Positions 5,243-5,252 of a stretch of DNA of 5,252 nucleotides are shown here, piece by piece (the first letter of the stretch is position 1; every line of letters starts with the position of its first letter). Under the pieces are notes generated by a model that saw nothing but the letters and a program-made list of their open reading frames with translations, was not told where the DNA came from and did no database searches. The stretch is taken from positions 1-5,252 of the forward strand of contig VGSD01000237.1 in assembly GCA_016875155.1 (NCBI GenBank), read 5' to 3'. This stretch comes from Deltaproteobacteria bacterium. Lineage in GTDB: Bacteria; Desulfobacterota; BSN033; UBA1163. Both the position numbers and the translations under genes were made by a program.

Positions 5243-5252
5243 GTTTAAGGTT

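Overview
This is a bacterial chromosomal window of moderate GC with AT-rich spacers. The gene content (a Tat-exported aldo/keto reductase with a C-terminal Fe-S motif, a DUF6599 protein, an exported rhodanese, a lexA with an unusual helix-turn-helix, and two toxin-antitoxin modules) suggests an anaerobic, Desulfobacterota- or Nitrospirota-like Gram-negative. That placement is inferred from gene style only; there is no marker gene to fix it.

Layout. Positions 1-1913 hold a minus-strand pair: an exported DUF6599 protein (1913 to 1050) followed by a Tat-signal aldo/keto reductase (994 to beyond the left edge). Positions 1918-2038 are a 121-bp MITE-like element with 13-bp perfect terminal inverted repeats and a TTTA direct repeat on each side. 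It lies only 4 bp upstream of the DUF6599 start codon and separates that gene from its apparent original ribosome binding site. A bidirectional terminator (2130-2163) isolates this operon from a minus-strand toxin-antitoxin pair (2718 to 2193) made of an AbrB/MazE-type antitoxin and a RelE/ParE-like toxin, which has a near-consensus promoter. Further right is a minus-strand exported rhodanese (3294 to 2864) broken by a one-base frameshift just before its catalytic cysteine. Its upstream region has a promoter-like sequence about 200 bp away and a strong terminator hairpin in between, so a leader or small RNA is possible.

From about 3598 the coding strand switches to plus. A second toxin-antitoxin-like pair, DUF433 plus a DUF5615 PIN-like protein (3714-4348), has its own promoter. 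It is followed by a weak terminator and by lexA (4619-5242), the SOS repressor. lexA has a TTGACA-type promoter and four tandem 7-bp repeats at its predicted transcription start.

How the parts work together: the DUF6599/reductase pair probably forms one exported or redox-related unit of unknown substrate. The two toxin-antitoxin modules, the MITE and the broken rhodanese mark 1.9-4.4 kb as a plastic accessory stretch next to the core gene lexA. I found no CRISPR array, no tRNA or rRNA, and no wholly novel system. The best-supported unusual item is the MITE insertion, whose empty site can be reconstructed.
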